Assembly (NCBI GenBank): GCA_039810585.1
Contig: JBDHXF010000015.1
Location: 1-64,000 of the forward strand
DNA length: 64,000 nucleotides
Direction of reading: 5' to 3'
Source: JBBATK01 sp039810585
Lineage (GTDB): Bacteria > Bacteroidota > Ignavibacteria > Kapaibacteriales > NICIL-2
How positions within the stretch are numbered: the stretch's first letter is position 1; each line of letters starts with the position of its first letter. A model generated the notes under the pieces. That model had not been told where the DNA came from, made no database searches, and saw nothing but the letters and a program-made list of their open reading frames with translations. Positions 42,437-53,016 of this stretch are shown piece after piece. The position numbers and the translations under genes are program-made.

Positions 42437-45397
42437 TTAATATCCAAATACATCTTCTAAGCTCAGGGTTTCTACTTCTCCGTACTTCTGCAGTTCAGTC
42501 ATTGAAACTCGTGACTTCGAGCCAAGCACGATGAAGCTAAACTTCTTGTCTTTTACCTTTTCATCTCTCTGGTGCACAATGTCGTCAAAACTCAGCGTCG
42601 GAATGATCGTGTACACTTGTTCGCGCACGTCGAAATCAACACCCAGTTTGTGCAGCGTTTCATACTGATCGATGAGTGCCATCTTTGTAAAGCGCTCGGA
42701 TTCGATCTTCTCCATCACACTTTGTTTGGCATTGGTAAAGGCGTCGTCATTACGGGGCATTTTCTCTAAAATATCAGTCATAGCCGCCAAGGCCTCCGGC
42801 AGCTTGTCGGCTTGCGTACCGATGTAAGCGCTGAGGACGTAGGGATCTTCTGCACGACGAGGCGACATGAACCCGGCTTGAACAGAATAGGCCAGAGCTT
42901 TGGACTCTCGGATGGTTTGAAACACCACGCCGGACAAGCCGCCATTATACTCGTTGTATAATCGAGAGAACGAAGAGTTCTGCACTGAGTAGTGATCCTC
43001 CGTCTTGATACGCATGAGTACTTCTGCTTGTATCATGTCAAAATCCAAGAAGTACACTTTGCCCTTTGGTTCGTCTTGCATCACAAACGGTGCAGACGTC
43101 GGGAGACTTTCGAGATGCGTCGGCGTGTGATGTTCTGCGGCAACAATCGCAGCTACTTGATCAATGCTTTGCGGACCATAGTATTCCACTCTGTGTTTCA
43201 ACCCGGACCACGATGCGATAATAGCGACAAGGTCTTCCGCCTTCAGGCTTTTCAGTTCCTTTTCGGATAAGACCGTGGTGAAGGGGTTGCGCTTTCCGTA
43301 GGTGACGTAGTTCAAAAGCGCTTGCTGCAGAATAACGTTCTTGTTTTTCTTGATATTGATACGCTGACGTAAGATGCCATCGATCAACAGGCTCAGTGCC
43401 GAGGAGTCCGGCTGCGGTTTGTTGAGCTTCATCTCTACCAGGCGTAATGCCGGCACAAGATTCTCAACGCTGCCACTTAATTCAACACTCATACTCTCAC
43501 TTCCGGCTGATACTCGGATACTGCAGCCTAGATTATAGAGCTGGGTCTTGATATCCTCTGCGCTCAGGCCTCCGGCGCCAATGAAATCCAAATACTGCAT
43601 AGCGGTACTGAATCGAGGATCATCCTTGGTTCCGTAGTCCCAAACAAAGTTGAGGTTGTACAAACTGTTTTCGGTGTTCTTGACGCTGAGAATTTCAAGA
43701 CCATTTTCCAAAGTCTTGCGCTGAATATCTTTCGAAAAATCGCTGAAGTGCGGTTCGATTTTCTTTACCGGCATAGCCATGATCTGCTTAGAAAAATCGG
43801 ATTCCACGTCACGATTAATCTTGACCGGTGTGATAGCAGGCTTCTCAACGTGTTGTACCGTTTTTTCGCCACTTCGTTTGTACACCACCGCATAATTGTT
43901 GCCGTAGTTCTTTTTTGCGAAGGCAACGATATCGTTCTTCGTGATGGTCGACAGATCGTCCACAAAATGAACCGCATCTTTCCAGTCCTCGCCATGCGTG
44001 TAGGCTTGCGATATTATAGCGGCACGATTGCTATTGCTCTCCATTTGCTTCAAGTGACTGATACGCAAATCGTTGATCACAGCCTTCATGGTTTCTTCGC
44101 TAAAATGTCCCTCCTTAAGCTCCTCGATCTGTCCCAACAACAAATCGCGAAGGTCTTCCAGCTTTTGCCCCTTCCGAGGAACGGCGAAGAAACGATGCAT
44201 GGAGTAATCCTTCATGAGCTGCGGACTACAGCCGGCATTTAGCACTCGTTGTTTCTGATTCAAATTCAAATCGATCAGGCCGGCGGAGCTGTTCGACAGC
44301 AACATATCGCACATGGTAAGCAACTCGATATCGCGTCGCTGAGCGCTGCCCGGAAAGCGGAAAGCCATGCTGATATTTTCGGTTGAAGGACTCAGCACTT
44401 CACGCACCACGGGAGCCTTCAGCGGTTCTTCACGGATGACCGGAGTATTGGGCAGAGTTTGCTGCGCGTATGCAGAAAACGCTTGCTCAATGTCGGCCAC
44501 GCAGGCATCCGGATCGATGTCGCCCACGAGGACGATAGCCATATTGTTTGGTACGTAGTAGGTCTTGAAGTACTGCTTAATCGCCTTCATCGACGGGTTC
44601 TTCAAGTGCTCGATGGTACCAATAGTTGTCTGCGTTCCATACTGATGATGCGGGAAGAGAGCTTCCCGCAAGGTTTCGAACGTGACGCGACCATCATTAT
44701 CCATTCCACGATTCTTTTCTTCATACACAGCCTCCAATTCAGTGTGAAAGAGTCGGAGGACGGGGTTGCGAAAACGCTCAGCTTCCAGGGTAATCCAACG
44801 TCTAAATTGATTCTGCGGGATATCATTTTCGAACACAGTTTCATCATCGGATGTATGAGCATTTGTACCCCGCGCGCCCATGCGCTTCATCATTCGGTCA
44901 TACTCACCGGGAATGGCATAGGTCGCCGCTACACTGGAAAGCGAATCGATGAGATGGTACATTTGCTTTCGTTGTTCCGCATCGGTGGTGTGACGATATT
45001 GTTCGAACAAATCTTCGATGCGTTGGAGCAGTGGTTGTTCCTTGGTGTAATCCAACGTTCCGTATTTGTCCGTTCCTTTGAACAACATGTGCTCCAGATA
45101 GTGCGCGAGACCCGTGGCGTCAGCCGGATCGTTCTTCGAGCCGGTTCTCACACTGATGAGCGTCTGCACACGCGGTTCGTTGCGATTCACACTCGTGAAC
45201 ACGGTCAGACCATTCTTCAACACATATTTCCGAACGCCATAGGGGTCGCCCTTCACTGTTTCATAACTATAGGAACCACTTTTGTGTTGTTCGACCCTAT
45301 AGGATTGAGCGGAGATCGAGATGCTGGAGAATATCACCATGCAGCTAACGAAAACACCTAGAGCGGAGACAAGTGCGGGGGAAGTAATACGGCGCAT
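42437..45397 (-). CDS. M16-family zinc metallopeptidase, two-domain-pair form
   Basis: A 986-residue exported peptidase. The signal-like N-terminus is MRRITSPALVSALGVFVSCM. The inverted zinc motif HxxEH is H99-Y-L-E102-H103 (AHYLEHMLFKG). Later catalytic-domain residues include ELEAVYEEKNRGMDN. The C-terminal half is a second, catalytically inactive M16 pair. Such periplasmic peptidases degrade small peptides. The ATG at 45397 gives the clean signal; an upstream frame from 45511 adds 38 residues and would overlap the divergent gene's region. It is divergent from the aminotransferase gene. Confidence 0.88.
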   Translation of the reverse strand: MRRITSPALVSALGVFVSCMVIFSSISISAQSYRVEQHKSGSYSYETVKGDPYGVRKYVLKNGLTVFTSVNRNEPRVQTLISVRTGSKNDPADATGLAHYLEHMLFKGTDKYGTLDYTKEQPLLQRIEDLFEQYRHTTDAEQRKQMYHLIDSLSSVAATYAIPGEYDRMMKRMGARGTNAHTSDDETVFENDIPQNQFRRWITLEAERFRNPVLRLFHTELEAVYEEKNRGMDNDGRVTFETLREALFPHHQYGTQTTIGTIEHLKNPSMKAIKQYFKTYYVPNNMAIVLVGDIDPDACVADIEQAFSAYAQQTLPNTPVIREEPLKAPVVREVLSPSTENISMAFRFPGSAQRRDIELLTMCDMLLSNSSAGLIDLNLNQKQRVLNAGCSPQLMKDYSMHRFFAVPRKGQKLEDLRDLLLGQIEELKEGHFSEETMKAVINDLRISHLKQMESNSNRAAIISQAYTHGEDWKDAVHFVDDLSTITKNDIVAFAKKNYGNNYAVVYKRSGEKTVQHVEKPAITPVKINRDVESDFSKQIMAMPVKKIEPHFSDFSKDIQRKTLENGLEILSVKNTENSLYNLNFVWDYGTKDDPRFSTAMQYLDFIGAGGLSAEDIKTQLYNLGCSIRVSAGSESMSVELSGSVENLVPALRLVEMKLNKPQPDSSALSLLIDGILRQRINIKKNKNVILQQALLNYVTYGKRNPFTTVLSEKELKSLKAEDLVAIIASWSGLKHRVEYYGPQSIDQVAAIVAAEHHTPTHLESLPTSAPFVMQDEPKGKVYFLDFDMIQAEVLMRIKTEDHYSVQNSSFSRLYNEYNGGLSGVVFQTIRESKALAYSVQAGFMSPRRAEDPYVLSAYIGTQADKLPEALAAMTDILEKMPRNDDAFTNAKQSVMEKIESERFTKMALIDQYETLHKLGVDFDVREQVYTIIPTLSFDDIVHQRDEKVKDKKFSFIVLGSKSRVSMTELQKYGEVETLSLEDVFGY

Positions 45398-45578
45398 GCA
45401 TTCGTCCGATGATCGGAAATTTGTGTGAAAACGACCTGCAATATGCGGCTTAGTTTGACAGCCGGCAAGTGAGGACAGGTAGTTTTGCATGAGGCGAGTG
45501 TCTTGGCACATGCTCTATAGCGTCACTCACCGCAGGCCGTGTATATTTGGTTTCACAATTCAGTTGCTTCTGCACACT

Positions 45579-46640
45579 ATGCCTCATACACTCTTTACTC
45601 CGGGACCAACGCCAATTCCCGATCGCGTTCTGAAGGTTTTATCTCAACCGATCATTCATCACCGAAGCGAGGAAGCAAAGTCCATCGTGCGGGTCATTCG
45701 ACCTCAGCTTCGCCGTGTTGTGGATACGACGCAGGAGGTGATCATCCTCAGTAGCTCCGGAACCGGTGCGGTAGAGGCAGCGATGGCGAGCCTGGGAAGG
45801 GTGGGACAGAAGGTTCTCGTATTGAACAACGGAAAGTTTGCTCGTCGTTGGGTGGACATGGCAGCTCGCTTTGGTATGCACGCTATCGACGTTTCGATTC
45901 CGTGGTCAGAACCAGCTACTGTCGATCATCTTCTTCCGGCACTGAGTGAGCATCCGGATTGCGCGATGGTGTGGATGGTGCATAGTGAGACCTCGACCGG
46001 TACGGCCTCTGACATTCGTGCACTGAGTGCTGCAGTTCGAGAGCACAGCAATGCGCTGGTCTGTGTTGACGCCATTTCGTCGCTCTGCGCGCTAGAACTG
46101 CACATGGACGAGTGGGACATCGATGTTGTGACGAGCGGCTCGCAGAAGGGCTTTATGCTGCCGCCCGGACTAGCCTTCGTCTGCCTCAGCGAACGTGCGT
46201 GGAAGGTCAGTGATCACGCCAATGTGCCCTCCTATTATTTCGACTTGAAAAAAGCCCGGATAGCAGCTGAGGAAAACACAACGCCGTGGACTCCGGCTAT
46301 TTCGTTGATCTGTGGTTTACAGGTGTCGCTCGAGATGATTCTTAACGAAGGAATGCCGGCTCTCTGGAAGCGTCATGCCGATCTAGCTCTGGATCTCCGC
46401 ACCAGGTTACGTGCCATGGGTTTGTCGCTGTACAGTAAGGCTCCATCAAATTCCGTCACTGCAGTTCAACTACCGGCGCACCGTCCCTCACTTGTAAAAG
46501 ATCTCTTAATCACCCACGGCATTAGAGTTGCCGGCGGACAAGATCACCTTAAAGCTGAGATCTTTCGTATTGGACATTTGGGTGATTATCATGCAGAAGA
46601 CATCGAATTTCTTTGTGCTTCGATAGCAGAATTGCTGTAG
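45579..46640 (+). CDS. Class V aminotransferase (alanine-glyoxylate/serine-pyruvate type)
   Basis: A PLP-dependent enzyme of 353 residues. The family start is HTLFTPGPTPIPDRVL, followed by ILSSSGTGAVEAAMASL. The PLP lysine is in VVTSGSQKGFMLPPG. This group includes alanine-glyoxylate and serine-pyruvate aminotransferases and the phosphonate-acting enzymes. The GxQK-type motif suits the alanine-glyoxylate side but does not settle the substrate. The chosen ATG gives the conserved N-terminus; an upstream frame adds 30 unlikely residues. The gene converges on the 1871-residue surface-protein gene with a shared terminator. Confidence 0.85.
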   Translation: MPHTLFTPGPTPIPDRVLKVLSQPIIHHRSEEAKSIVRVIRPQLRRVVDTTQEVIILSSSGTGAVEAAMASLGRVGQKVLVLNNGKFARRWVDMAARFGMHAIDVSIPWSEPATVDHLLPALSEHPDCAMVWMVHSETSTGTASDIRALSAAVREHSNALVCVDAISSLCALELHMDEWDIDVVTSGSQKGFMLPPGLAFVCLSERAWKVSDHANVPSYYFDLKKARIAAEENTTPWTPAISLICGLQVSLEMILNEGMPALWKRHADLALDLRTRLRAMGLSLYSKAPSNSVTAVQLPAHRPSLVKDLLITHGIRVAGGQDHLKAEIFRIGHLGDYHAEDIEFLCASIAELL

Positions 46641-46813
46641 AACTTCACGCGATTCGCCGTGCCGGAGCGGCTCTCAGGATGTTATAATACGCGCCGGCCG
46701 AGGGCCGTCGCTCTCCTCATTCCTCCATCTCATTGTAATCACCGTTTTGCCGTCACACCAACGAGGTGGTGGACCGTAGGTCGTACGTATAACACGGTCT
46801 CTGACTGGTAGAC

Positions 46814-46852
46814 AAAAAACAAGCTCCCGACTTTGTGAGTCGGGAGCTTGTT
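46814..46852. terminator. Strong hairpin terminator between convergent genes
   Basis: A perfect 15-bp stem, AACAAGCTCCCGACT (46818-46832) with AGTCGGGAGCTTGTT (46838-46852), and a 5-nt loop. A-rich sequence at 46814-46819 gives a T-run on the minus strand, so it mainly ends the large surface-protein gene. Confidence 0.88.
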
Positions 46853-46874
46853 ATGCGAATCGATGTTGGAGATC

Positions 46875-49800
46875 TTACTTCACAACTTGAATTGTTTGGC
46901 TTACCACGCTACCGTTTTGTTTTACAACAACGGTATAGGTGCCTGAAGCAAGGTCAGCAACGTTAAAGTGCAGAGTACGAGCGCCGGACATCTCGTCGTT
47001 TGCAATGGTTTGCACGGTACGACCATTGATATCCACCAAGTTAATCTCGGTCATTCCTGAGCCACTAAGGTTAAGGCTAAGGGTGACGTCGTTGGTAGCC
47101 GGGTTCGGGCTGGCTGCGAGTGTAGCAACTTGATCGTCTGCAGCAACAAGAACTTCTGACGAGTAACGAACTGCTCCGTCAAGATCAACCATCTTTAAAC
47201 GGTATGACCAAGCAGAAGCTGAACTTACGTTTGCATCGCGTCCGGTATAACTTGTTGCAACGGTCGATTGACCTTGAGCTGGCTTATAGAGAACATCACT
47301 GTAAGAGCCTGTTCCCTTTTCGCTCACTAATGCACGTTGTACTTGGAAGAATGCAGAGTTCTTTTCGCTAGCGGTTGTCCAATCAACTTGAACGTCGCTT
47401 CCACTGCGCTTAGCATTGAAGTTCACCAATTCTACCGGCACAACAGCGCCGTTGGAACGTTCGATGAATTCGATGATAGCACGGATGATACGCTCACTAC
47501 CGGTGTTGGTGGTTGCGCGTGGCAAGTGACGCCAGTCAACGCCCAAGAACACAACATTGTAGTTGAGGTAGTTGGTTGCGATACCCATCGATGAATCGGT
47601 AACGCCTGCGTCGCGATTGGTGTAGTAGTACGCTGTACGAGCCAAACCATTGGTTTGGGCATCCGAGTAGATCTTCATCAAGCTCGGCATCGGAATAGCA
47701 TTGTCATAGGTATTGGTGGTTTTGGCAACCGATTCCGAAATACCTTCTGCAAGTGCAAATCCCATGACTTGCTTTCCATCGTATCCAGCTGCGCGAGGTG
47801 TGCGGTCTGTTGGAGCGGCACCCTTCAGAGCACCGGTTGAAGCATTGGTTGCACGGAGAACGTTGTGTACGAATTGTTCGTCGTTCGTTGCATCCAATCC
47901 AATGTGCTTGCCAAGAATTTCTTGAGAAGCGACGATAAGATTACGCTTATCGCTAGCAACACCGGAAGCAAGGAACATGCGAAGATCGGTGCGTTGTTGA
48001 CGGGTAAGACGATTGGTGTCGCCAGACCAGAACAATGTACGATACATCGAGTAGTTCACTGCGCGTGGTTCCCAACCTTGACGATCCAGGAGATCGTATG
48101 ATCCAAGATTCAAACCAACGTAGCTCAGAGCCTTCGACATGGAGTCGTTGTTCAAACGACCGACCAAATCGTTGAAGCTTGTCGTCGAACTGTTCGGATT
48201 TGCATTCACAGCGGTAACGCTGTTCAACATACGAATCGGTGAGCGCTGCAAGTAGAAGCGAACCGGCTTCGTAACGGAGTTGTTCGATGTGTTTTCGTCA
48301 ACCGGTGTGAACACCTTGATGGTGTAGATCGGAGTGACGTTGGTAGCCATTGCCGTAAACGGAGCAGGAGCAGCGATACCTAAGTCGCTATAGGTCATCG
48401 GGCTGAAGTTGAAGTCAAATGTGATATCAACACTTTCACCCGGGGAAACCGTTACAACCTTCGCATTGTTAGCAACGATGTTGCTGAATTGATCCATGAT
48501 TTGAGCTTGAATGGTTACACCGGATTGCAATGCAGATCCGTTGTTACGCATGCGAGCGTGAACATTCACCGGAGCCTTGGTCATGATATACTCAGCATCG
48601 GCAAAGGAACCGGTACCGGAGCGGTAAGCCACTGGATCGGTGATTTCGATTGCTTCGATGTCGTTGACATACAAACGGCCAACAAATTCGTCTGCACCGA
48701 TGGTGAAACGAGCGCCGTTCAGACCGCGAGGATCGCCATCAAGATCATAGATACCGGCGCCCAAACGGTCGCCTCTTCTGTCAAGAATGGAACCCAGCGG
48801 ATAAGGACTGTTGCTAACGCGAAGTTTTGAAGGCGACGTTGCGCTTGCAACGTAGTCTGCAACAAAGTTGCCATACACACTGCTGATATCTTGAGCGGTC
48901 CAACCCTTCCACTGACCGAGTGAGGTATAATCGCTTTGTGCACCCAAGGCAAGAATGGAGTTCGATCCATCAGTTTCGATGTAACGAACAACTGCCGCAT
49001 TCGGAGCCCAGAATGCATTACGATTCGAGGTCAAACCACCGCTCACAGCCGGAATCAAACCAGGAACCGCAGCGGATGCCTTCGGATTTGTTCCTTCGTA
49101 GAACACACATGCCAGAACATTGCCGGCTGCCGTGTTCACACTGCTTGCCGATGCATTCACTGCAATAGCGTTGTTCAACATGACCGTGTTGGTATTCTGT
49201 TGCAGACCAACACCAACTATTGAGGAACCGTTTGTCACATTATCTGCATTGATAATCACCGTATTGTTCAACACGGAGTCACCACGCGTGAAGTAGCTTG
49301 ACACCAATGGCGTGATCATCTTATTCAAACCGCTCAATGTTTGGGAACGGCTGGTTGTGATGTGAATACCGGCAGTGGTAGCAGTTTGTGTTGTACGATT
49401 GAGCGAGTACACAATGTTACCAACGACTCTAGCAGCTTCGTTGACATTCGGGAAGCTAATATTACCGCCCGATGGATTCACGAAGGAGTTCATGGTTTGT
49501 TCAACGTAGATACCTTGAACTGCAACGTCTGAAGAGATATTGGAAACTTCATTATTGACAATCGTTGGTTTGATGTTGTTGTACACCAGTTGACCAGGAC
49601 GAGCTTCGCCACCAACCATGATACCGGCTGCTTGACCGGATACTCCGGTTGCGCCAATACCCACGTTCAAAATGCGATTGCCACTAATGGTTTCATTTTC
49701 ACCATAACCGGTGTAGATACCACCACGGCTTACACTGCTGATCACATTGTTTGCGATGACAGTGTTCTTGTTATAGTAGCGTTGGAAGTGCGGATTGCCG

Positions 49801-52412
49801 TTCGGTGCAATGTCGTTGTAGAACAACGGACCAACACCAAGAGACACGATACCAAAACCAAAACCAGAAATCTCATTTCCGGAGAAGGTATTGTAGTCGT
49901 TCGACAAGGTATCCAAACCAAGTGAGTTATTACCACCAATGTTTGGAACCACACTACGAGACACGATACCAGCTGCATAGCTTTCTGTACCACTTGATAA
50001 GGTACGAACATCACTTTCAAAGGTGAAGTTTGGTGACAAATAGCGAACAACCGGAAGAGCAGCGGCATAGCTAGCTGTTGCCTGCGGGAAGTTCTCAATC
50101 AAACTGTTCTTCACTCCAATATTGGAGGAACCGCGGCCAAGGTAAAACACGGCGCGTTGAACGGGAGTGAGTTGACTTGGAACATCAAGTTGGAAGCGGA
50201 AGGAGTGTTGGCTACCTCCGTCAAAGGTGATGTAACCGTTTGAGTTAGCATAAAGATTTGGATTCTTGAATTGATTTTGTGCCGCGTACATATTGGTAGG
50301 CGAAACATTTTGTCCAAACAATACACCAATACCGATGTTCGATTTCAAACGAATGGAAATTGAACCGCGTGACAGCGACTGTAGAAGCGAGGGTTTAAAT
50401 GTTACCGTGTTAGTAGCATTCATACCCAAGATCTTCGAGCTCAAGTCCAATGCCGGTACGTTTGGTGCAGTCTGACCGTATTCACCACACGTATAGCTGG
50501 CGTCCGTAAGCTCAAAGTTTACGGGACCACTCACGCCACGTTGATACATTGCATCGACAGCGGCTTGAATGGTAGTGAAGTTGCGGTTGTTACCGGAATT
50601 CAGTGTACCAATCGTATAGGTACCTGACAAAGCATCAACAACGTTGAAATAGGAACAAACACTGTTGTTCGAGGTTACCGGATCGTCCGGTGCGTTGATC
50701 GTACAGCATACACGGTACGAACCAACAGAGAGCGGAGTCCACGGATCATACAACAAGGTTGTCGTGTTCGGATTCGTAAAGGCAAGATCCGGAATGGTCT
50801 TGTCTTCCTGGAACACCGGAGTCCACGTTCCGTTCACCAACTTTTCGATCGTCATATGGGTCGGGATATCCGACTGATCGATAGCACCATTGTTCTTGAA
50901 TTGTGCAGACACAATGACCGGACGGTTTACGAACACATCTGAACTCGGATTGAAAATCTGCACAGCAGACAACTCGGTAGCATATTGAGTATCGAAGGTA
51001 TAACACGTTCCCGAGCCCGGGAGTGTGTTGTTTGCCATGTTTTGGTCATTAGCACCAATCATCGCTACCGAATAACTCACATAGAAGGTATTGACATTTA
51101 GCGTGTTGTAATTCGGGAATTGAGCAAAGTAGGTATCTCCAGTTCCCAAACCGGTTGCATTATTATACATGATAGTATCACGTAAAATGACATTAGATCC
51201 TCCGCAGTCGCTCGAGATCGTTCTGATAATGTACGCCTGGTACACCCGGTTCAAACCAACGTTTTGTATTGTCGTTGCAAATGGAATATCAATGCCACGC
51301 AAGTACTTATAAGGGCTTTGGCGCGGATAGGAAATACTCAGCAACGAAATGTCGTTTTGATAGGCTATAATAAACTGCTTACTATAAGATTGTGTGTATC
51401 CGCTAGCAGGTAGGTTATAGGTAGCATCAACGCGATAAGCGCCTCCAACAGCATTTCGGCAATCAAGAGCGCCATTAACTCCGGCAAGAGCGCCGGTAGC
51501 ATAGGCAAATGTTTGCGTGAGAAGTCCAGTACCGGAAGTAACAGGAATAACAGTGTCCGTTACGCTCGATGAGTTAAGAGCACGGTACACGACGTTGGTC
51601 GAGGGTAAAGGACCGGTGATCTTATAGGTAAGATTTACTGTTCCTGATGTACGACGGAAGTTCAACGATGGAAGAGGGAAACCGGAACTACCATCATACA
51701 AACTTGTCGTTAACACGCGGCGAGGATCTACATCATCCGGGAATGAGGATTCAATACCGGAAAGAACCGAGAAACGTGTTTGAACCATGTAGTTATATGT
51801 ACCCGAAGCAGATGCTTGAGTACACATGTTGCAGTTATCGTCTGTATAATACCAGCTATTGCAATTATATGAGGCCGCATCGCCTTTACAAGGGCAATTG
51901 TAGGTGAAGTTCACACAGTTACCACTGACGTTGTACTGCGAACAAACTTCAATCACAATACTACTGGTACCGTCCCAAAGAAAGTTCTGGGAGAAGTTGT
52001 ACTTGTTCCATCCTATCGATGGAACCGGCTCATTTGAGTTGGAATAGACTGTTGTTAAACCACTCGAAATGTAGGTCGTTGTACAGGCTGTCTGTGAAGT
52101 GGACCCGATCTTGATGGTGAACGCTTGCATTGCGTCTGCGCCAGTGTTCGACGCAACATTCCAAGCAATGGCGGTAAAATTACCCGGGCTAATGCCTGCA
52201 CCGGTTAACATCGCCGGTGTATAAATCCACTGACTGCGCCATCCCGAATACCAACGCGAATAGGGAATCTCCGCCGTGTTTCCGGTGGTCGATCCGATCG
52301 TTACCGATCCTGCACCGACTGTATAGTCCTGTTGCGCGTGTACTAGACTGCTGCTCAACAGCAATAAAAACGACGCCAGCAGAACAGTAAACAAAGTACT
52401 CCTTTGTTTCAT
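46875..52412 (-). CDS. Very large T9SS-type surface protein with beta-helix-like region
   Basis: About 1845 residues. The signal peptide follows the ATG at 52412 (MKQRSTLFTVLLASFLLLLS), with GGAGG six bases before it. The N-terminal region (about 30-240) has Cys-rich strands (CPCKGDAASYNCNSW). CARDB/Ig-like repeats come next, then a long Asn/Gly/Ser-rich region (about 640-1190) of right-handed beta-helix type (NNLVISNNV-like turns such as NTVIANNVISSVSRGGIYTG). Residues about 1660-1760 form an Fn3-like domain (VELVNFNAKRSGSDVQVDWT), and the last 80 a T9SS type A sorting domain (ASPNPATNDVTLSLN, LVDINGRTVQTI, LASGTYTVVVKQ). It probably covers or is released from the cell surface; adhesion or polysaccharide binding is a guess. 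Confidence 0.82.
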   Translation of the reverse strand: MKQRSTLFTVLLASFLLLLSSSLVHAQQDYTVGAGSVTIGSTTGNTAEIPYSRWYSGWRSQWIYTPAMLTGAGISPGNFTAIAWNVASNTGADAMQAFTIKIGSTSQTACTTTYISSGLTTVYSNSNEPVPSIGWNKYNFSQNFLWDGTSSIVIEVCSQYNVSGNCVNFTYNCPCKGDAASYNCNSWYYTDDNCNMCTQASASGTYNYMVQTRFSVLSGIESSFPDDVDPRRVLTTSLYDGSSGFPLPSLNFRRTSGTVNLTYKITGPLPSTNVVYRALNSSSVTDTVIPVTSGTGLLTQTFAYATGALAGVNGALDCRNAVGGAYRVDATYNLPASGYTQSYSKQFIIAYQNDISLLSISYPRQSPYKYLRGIDIPFATTIQNVGLNRVYQAYIIRTISSDCGGSNVILRDTIMYNNATGLGTGDTYFAQFPNYNTLNVNTFYVSYSVAMIGANDQNMANNTLPGSGTCYTFDTQYATELSAVQIFNPSSDVFVNRPVIVSAQFKNNGAIDQSDIPTHMTIEKLVNGTWTPVFQEDKTIPDLAFTNPNTTTLLYDPWTPLSVGSYRVCCTINAPDDPVTSNNSVCSYFNVVDALSGTYTIGTLNSGNNRNFTTIQAAVDAMYQRGVSGPVNFELTDASYTCGEYGQTAPNVPALDLSSKILGMNATNTVTFKPSLLQSLSRGSISIRLKSNIGIGVLFGQNVSPTNMYAAQNQFKNPNLYANSNGYITFDGGSQHSFRFQLDVPSQLTPVQRAVFYLGRGSSNIGVKNSLIENFPQATASYAAALPVVRYLSPNFTFESDVRTLSSGTESYAAGIVSRSVVPNIGGNNSLGLDTLSNDYNTFSGNEISGFGFGIVSLGVGPLFYNDIAPNGNPHFQRYYNKNTVIANNVISSVSRGGIYTGYGENETISGNRILNVGIGATGVSGQAAGIMVGGEARPGQLVYNNIKPTIVNNEVSNISSDVAVQGIYVEQTMNSFVNPSGGNISFPNVNEAARVVGNIVYSLNRTTQTATTAGIHITTSRSQTLSGLNKMITPLVSSYFTRGDSVLNNTVIINADNVTNGSSIVGVGLQQNTNTVMLNNAIAVNASASSVNTAAGNVLACVFYEGTNPKASAAVPGLIPAVSGGLTSNRNAFWAPNAAVVRYIETDGSNSILALGAQSDYTSLGQWKGWTAQDISSVYGNFVADYVASATSPSKLRVSNSPYPLGSILDRRGDRLGAGIYDLDGDPRGLNGARFTIGADEFVGRLYVNDIEAIEITDPVAYRSGTGSFADAEYIMTKAPVNVHARMRNNGSALQSGVTIQAQIMDQFSNIVANNAKVVTVSPGESVDITFDFNFSPMTYSDLGIAAPAPFTAMATNVTPIYTIKVFTPVDENTSNNSVTKPVRFYLQRSPIRMLNSVTAVNANPNSSTTSFNDLVGRLNNDSMSKALSYVGLNLGSYDLLDRQGWEPRAVNYSMYRTLFWSGDTNRLTRQQRTDLRMFLASGVASDKRNLIVASQEILGKHIGLDATNDEQFVHNVLRATNASTGALKGAAPTDRTPRAAGYDGKQVMGFALAEGISESVAKTTNTYDNAIPMPSLMKIYSDAQTNGLARTAYYYTNRDAGVTDSSMGIATNYLNYNVVFLGVDWRHLPRATTNTGSERIIRAIIEFIERSNGAVVPVELVNFNAKRSGSDVQVDWTTASEKNSAFFQVQRALVSEKGTGSYSDVLYKPAQGQSTVATSYTGRDANVSSASAWSYRLKMVDLDGAVRYSSEVLVAADDQVATLAASPNPATNDVTLSLNLSGSGMTEINLVDINGRTVQTIANDEMSGARTLHFNVADLASGTYTVVVKQNGSVVSQTIQVVK

Positions 52413-53016
52413 ACATCCTCCAAGTTGATTAAGTATAACTAACATGAAATGTGTAAATGACGAGATAGCAAATGCACAAAACGCTCTCACTTCAGAGTTT
52501 CAATTACGAGAAATTGCTCCAAATCACGAAAGCGCACACTTTATGCACGATTGACTTCAAAAATAGAAAAGTTCAGCGTATAACCTGGCATTTTTTGGGT
52601 TTAGCCCAAAAAGTCAGCGACGAATACAGCATCCGTCAGATCTTCGTTGTCGCTCTCTGTCCCACCATCAGACGACTTCTGCGCAGTTAGAATACCTGTC
52701 TTAACATCTACGGTGTCACTGCTGCAACTGTGAATAAATAATCCCTGAAGATGGATTTTGTTTCACAGTTCAACCATCGAATCCCAGAAATCGCATCTGG
52801 TCTGACATACTGAAATCGAGCTTCCAGACCGAATTCAGCCGTTCTGAGCGAGTGTGTCCGTATTTTTGTCTCACCAAGATTTATCAGCTTTAACAGAAGA
52901 TATTTTCCACAACCCTAATCCTCCGAGTACGCCATTGCGGCGTATTTAGGATCTATGTTTCGTCTAAGACCTTTCGTAATAGCACCTTAGAATCATTTCG
53001 TCACCATAGTCTCAAC
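52413..53016. other. Long divergent intergenic region
   Basis: About 600 bp between the surface protein (minus) and the YggS-type gene (plus). A TATACT -10-like string lies about 25 bp upstream of the surface-protein ATG on the minus strand. A small hairpin, TTTTTGGG and CCCAAAAA, is at 52592-52612. No coding potential was found. The remaining sequence holds only AT-rich stretches. Confidence 0.45.

Noticed and set aside
44459..45361. Plus-strand ORF of 300 codons over the M16 gene
   Set aside because: It is antisense to a peptidase with a clear HxxEH motif.
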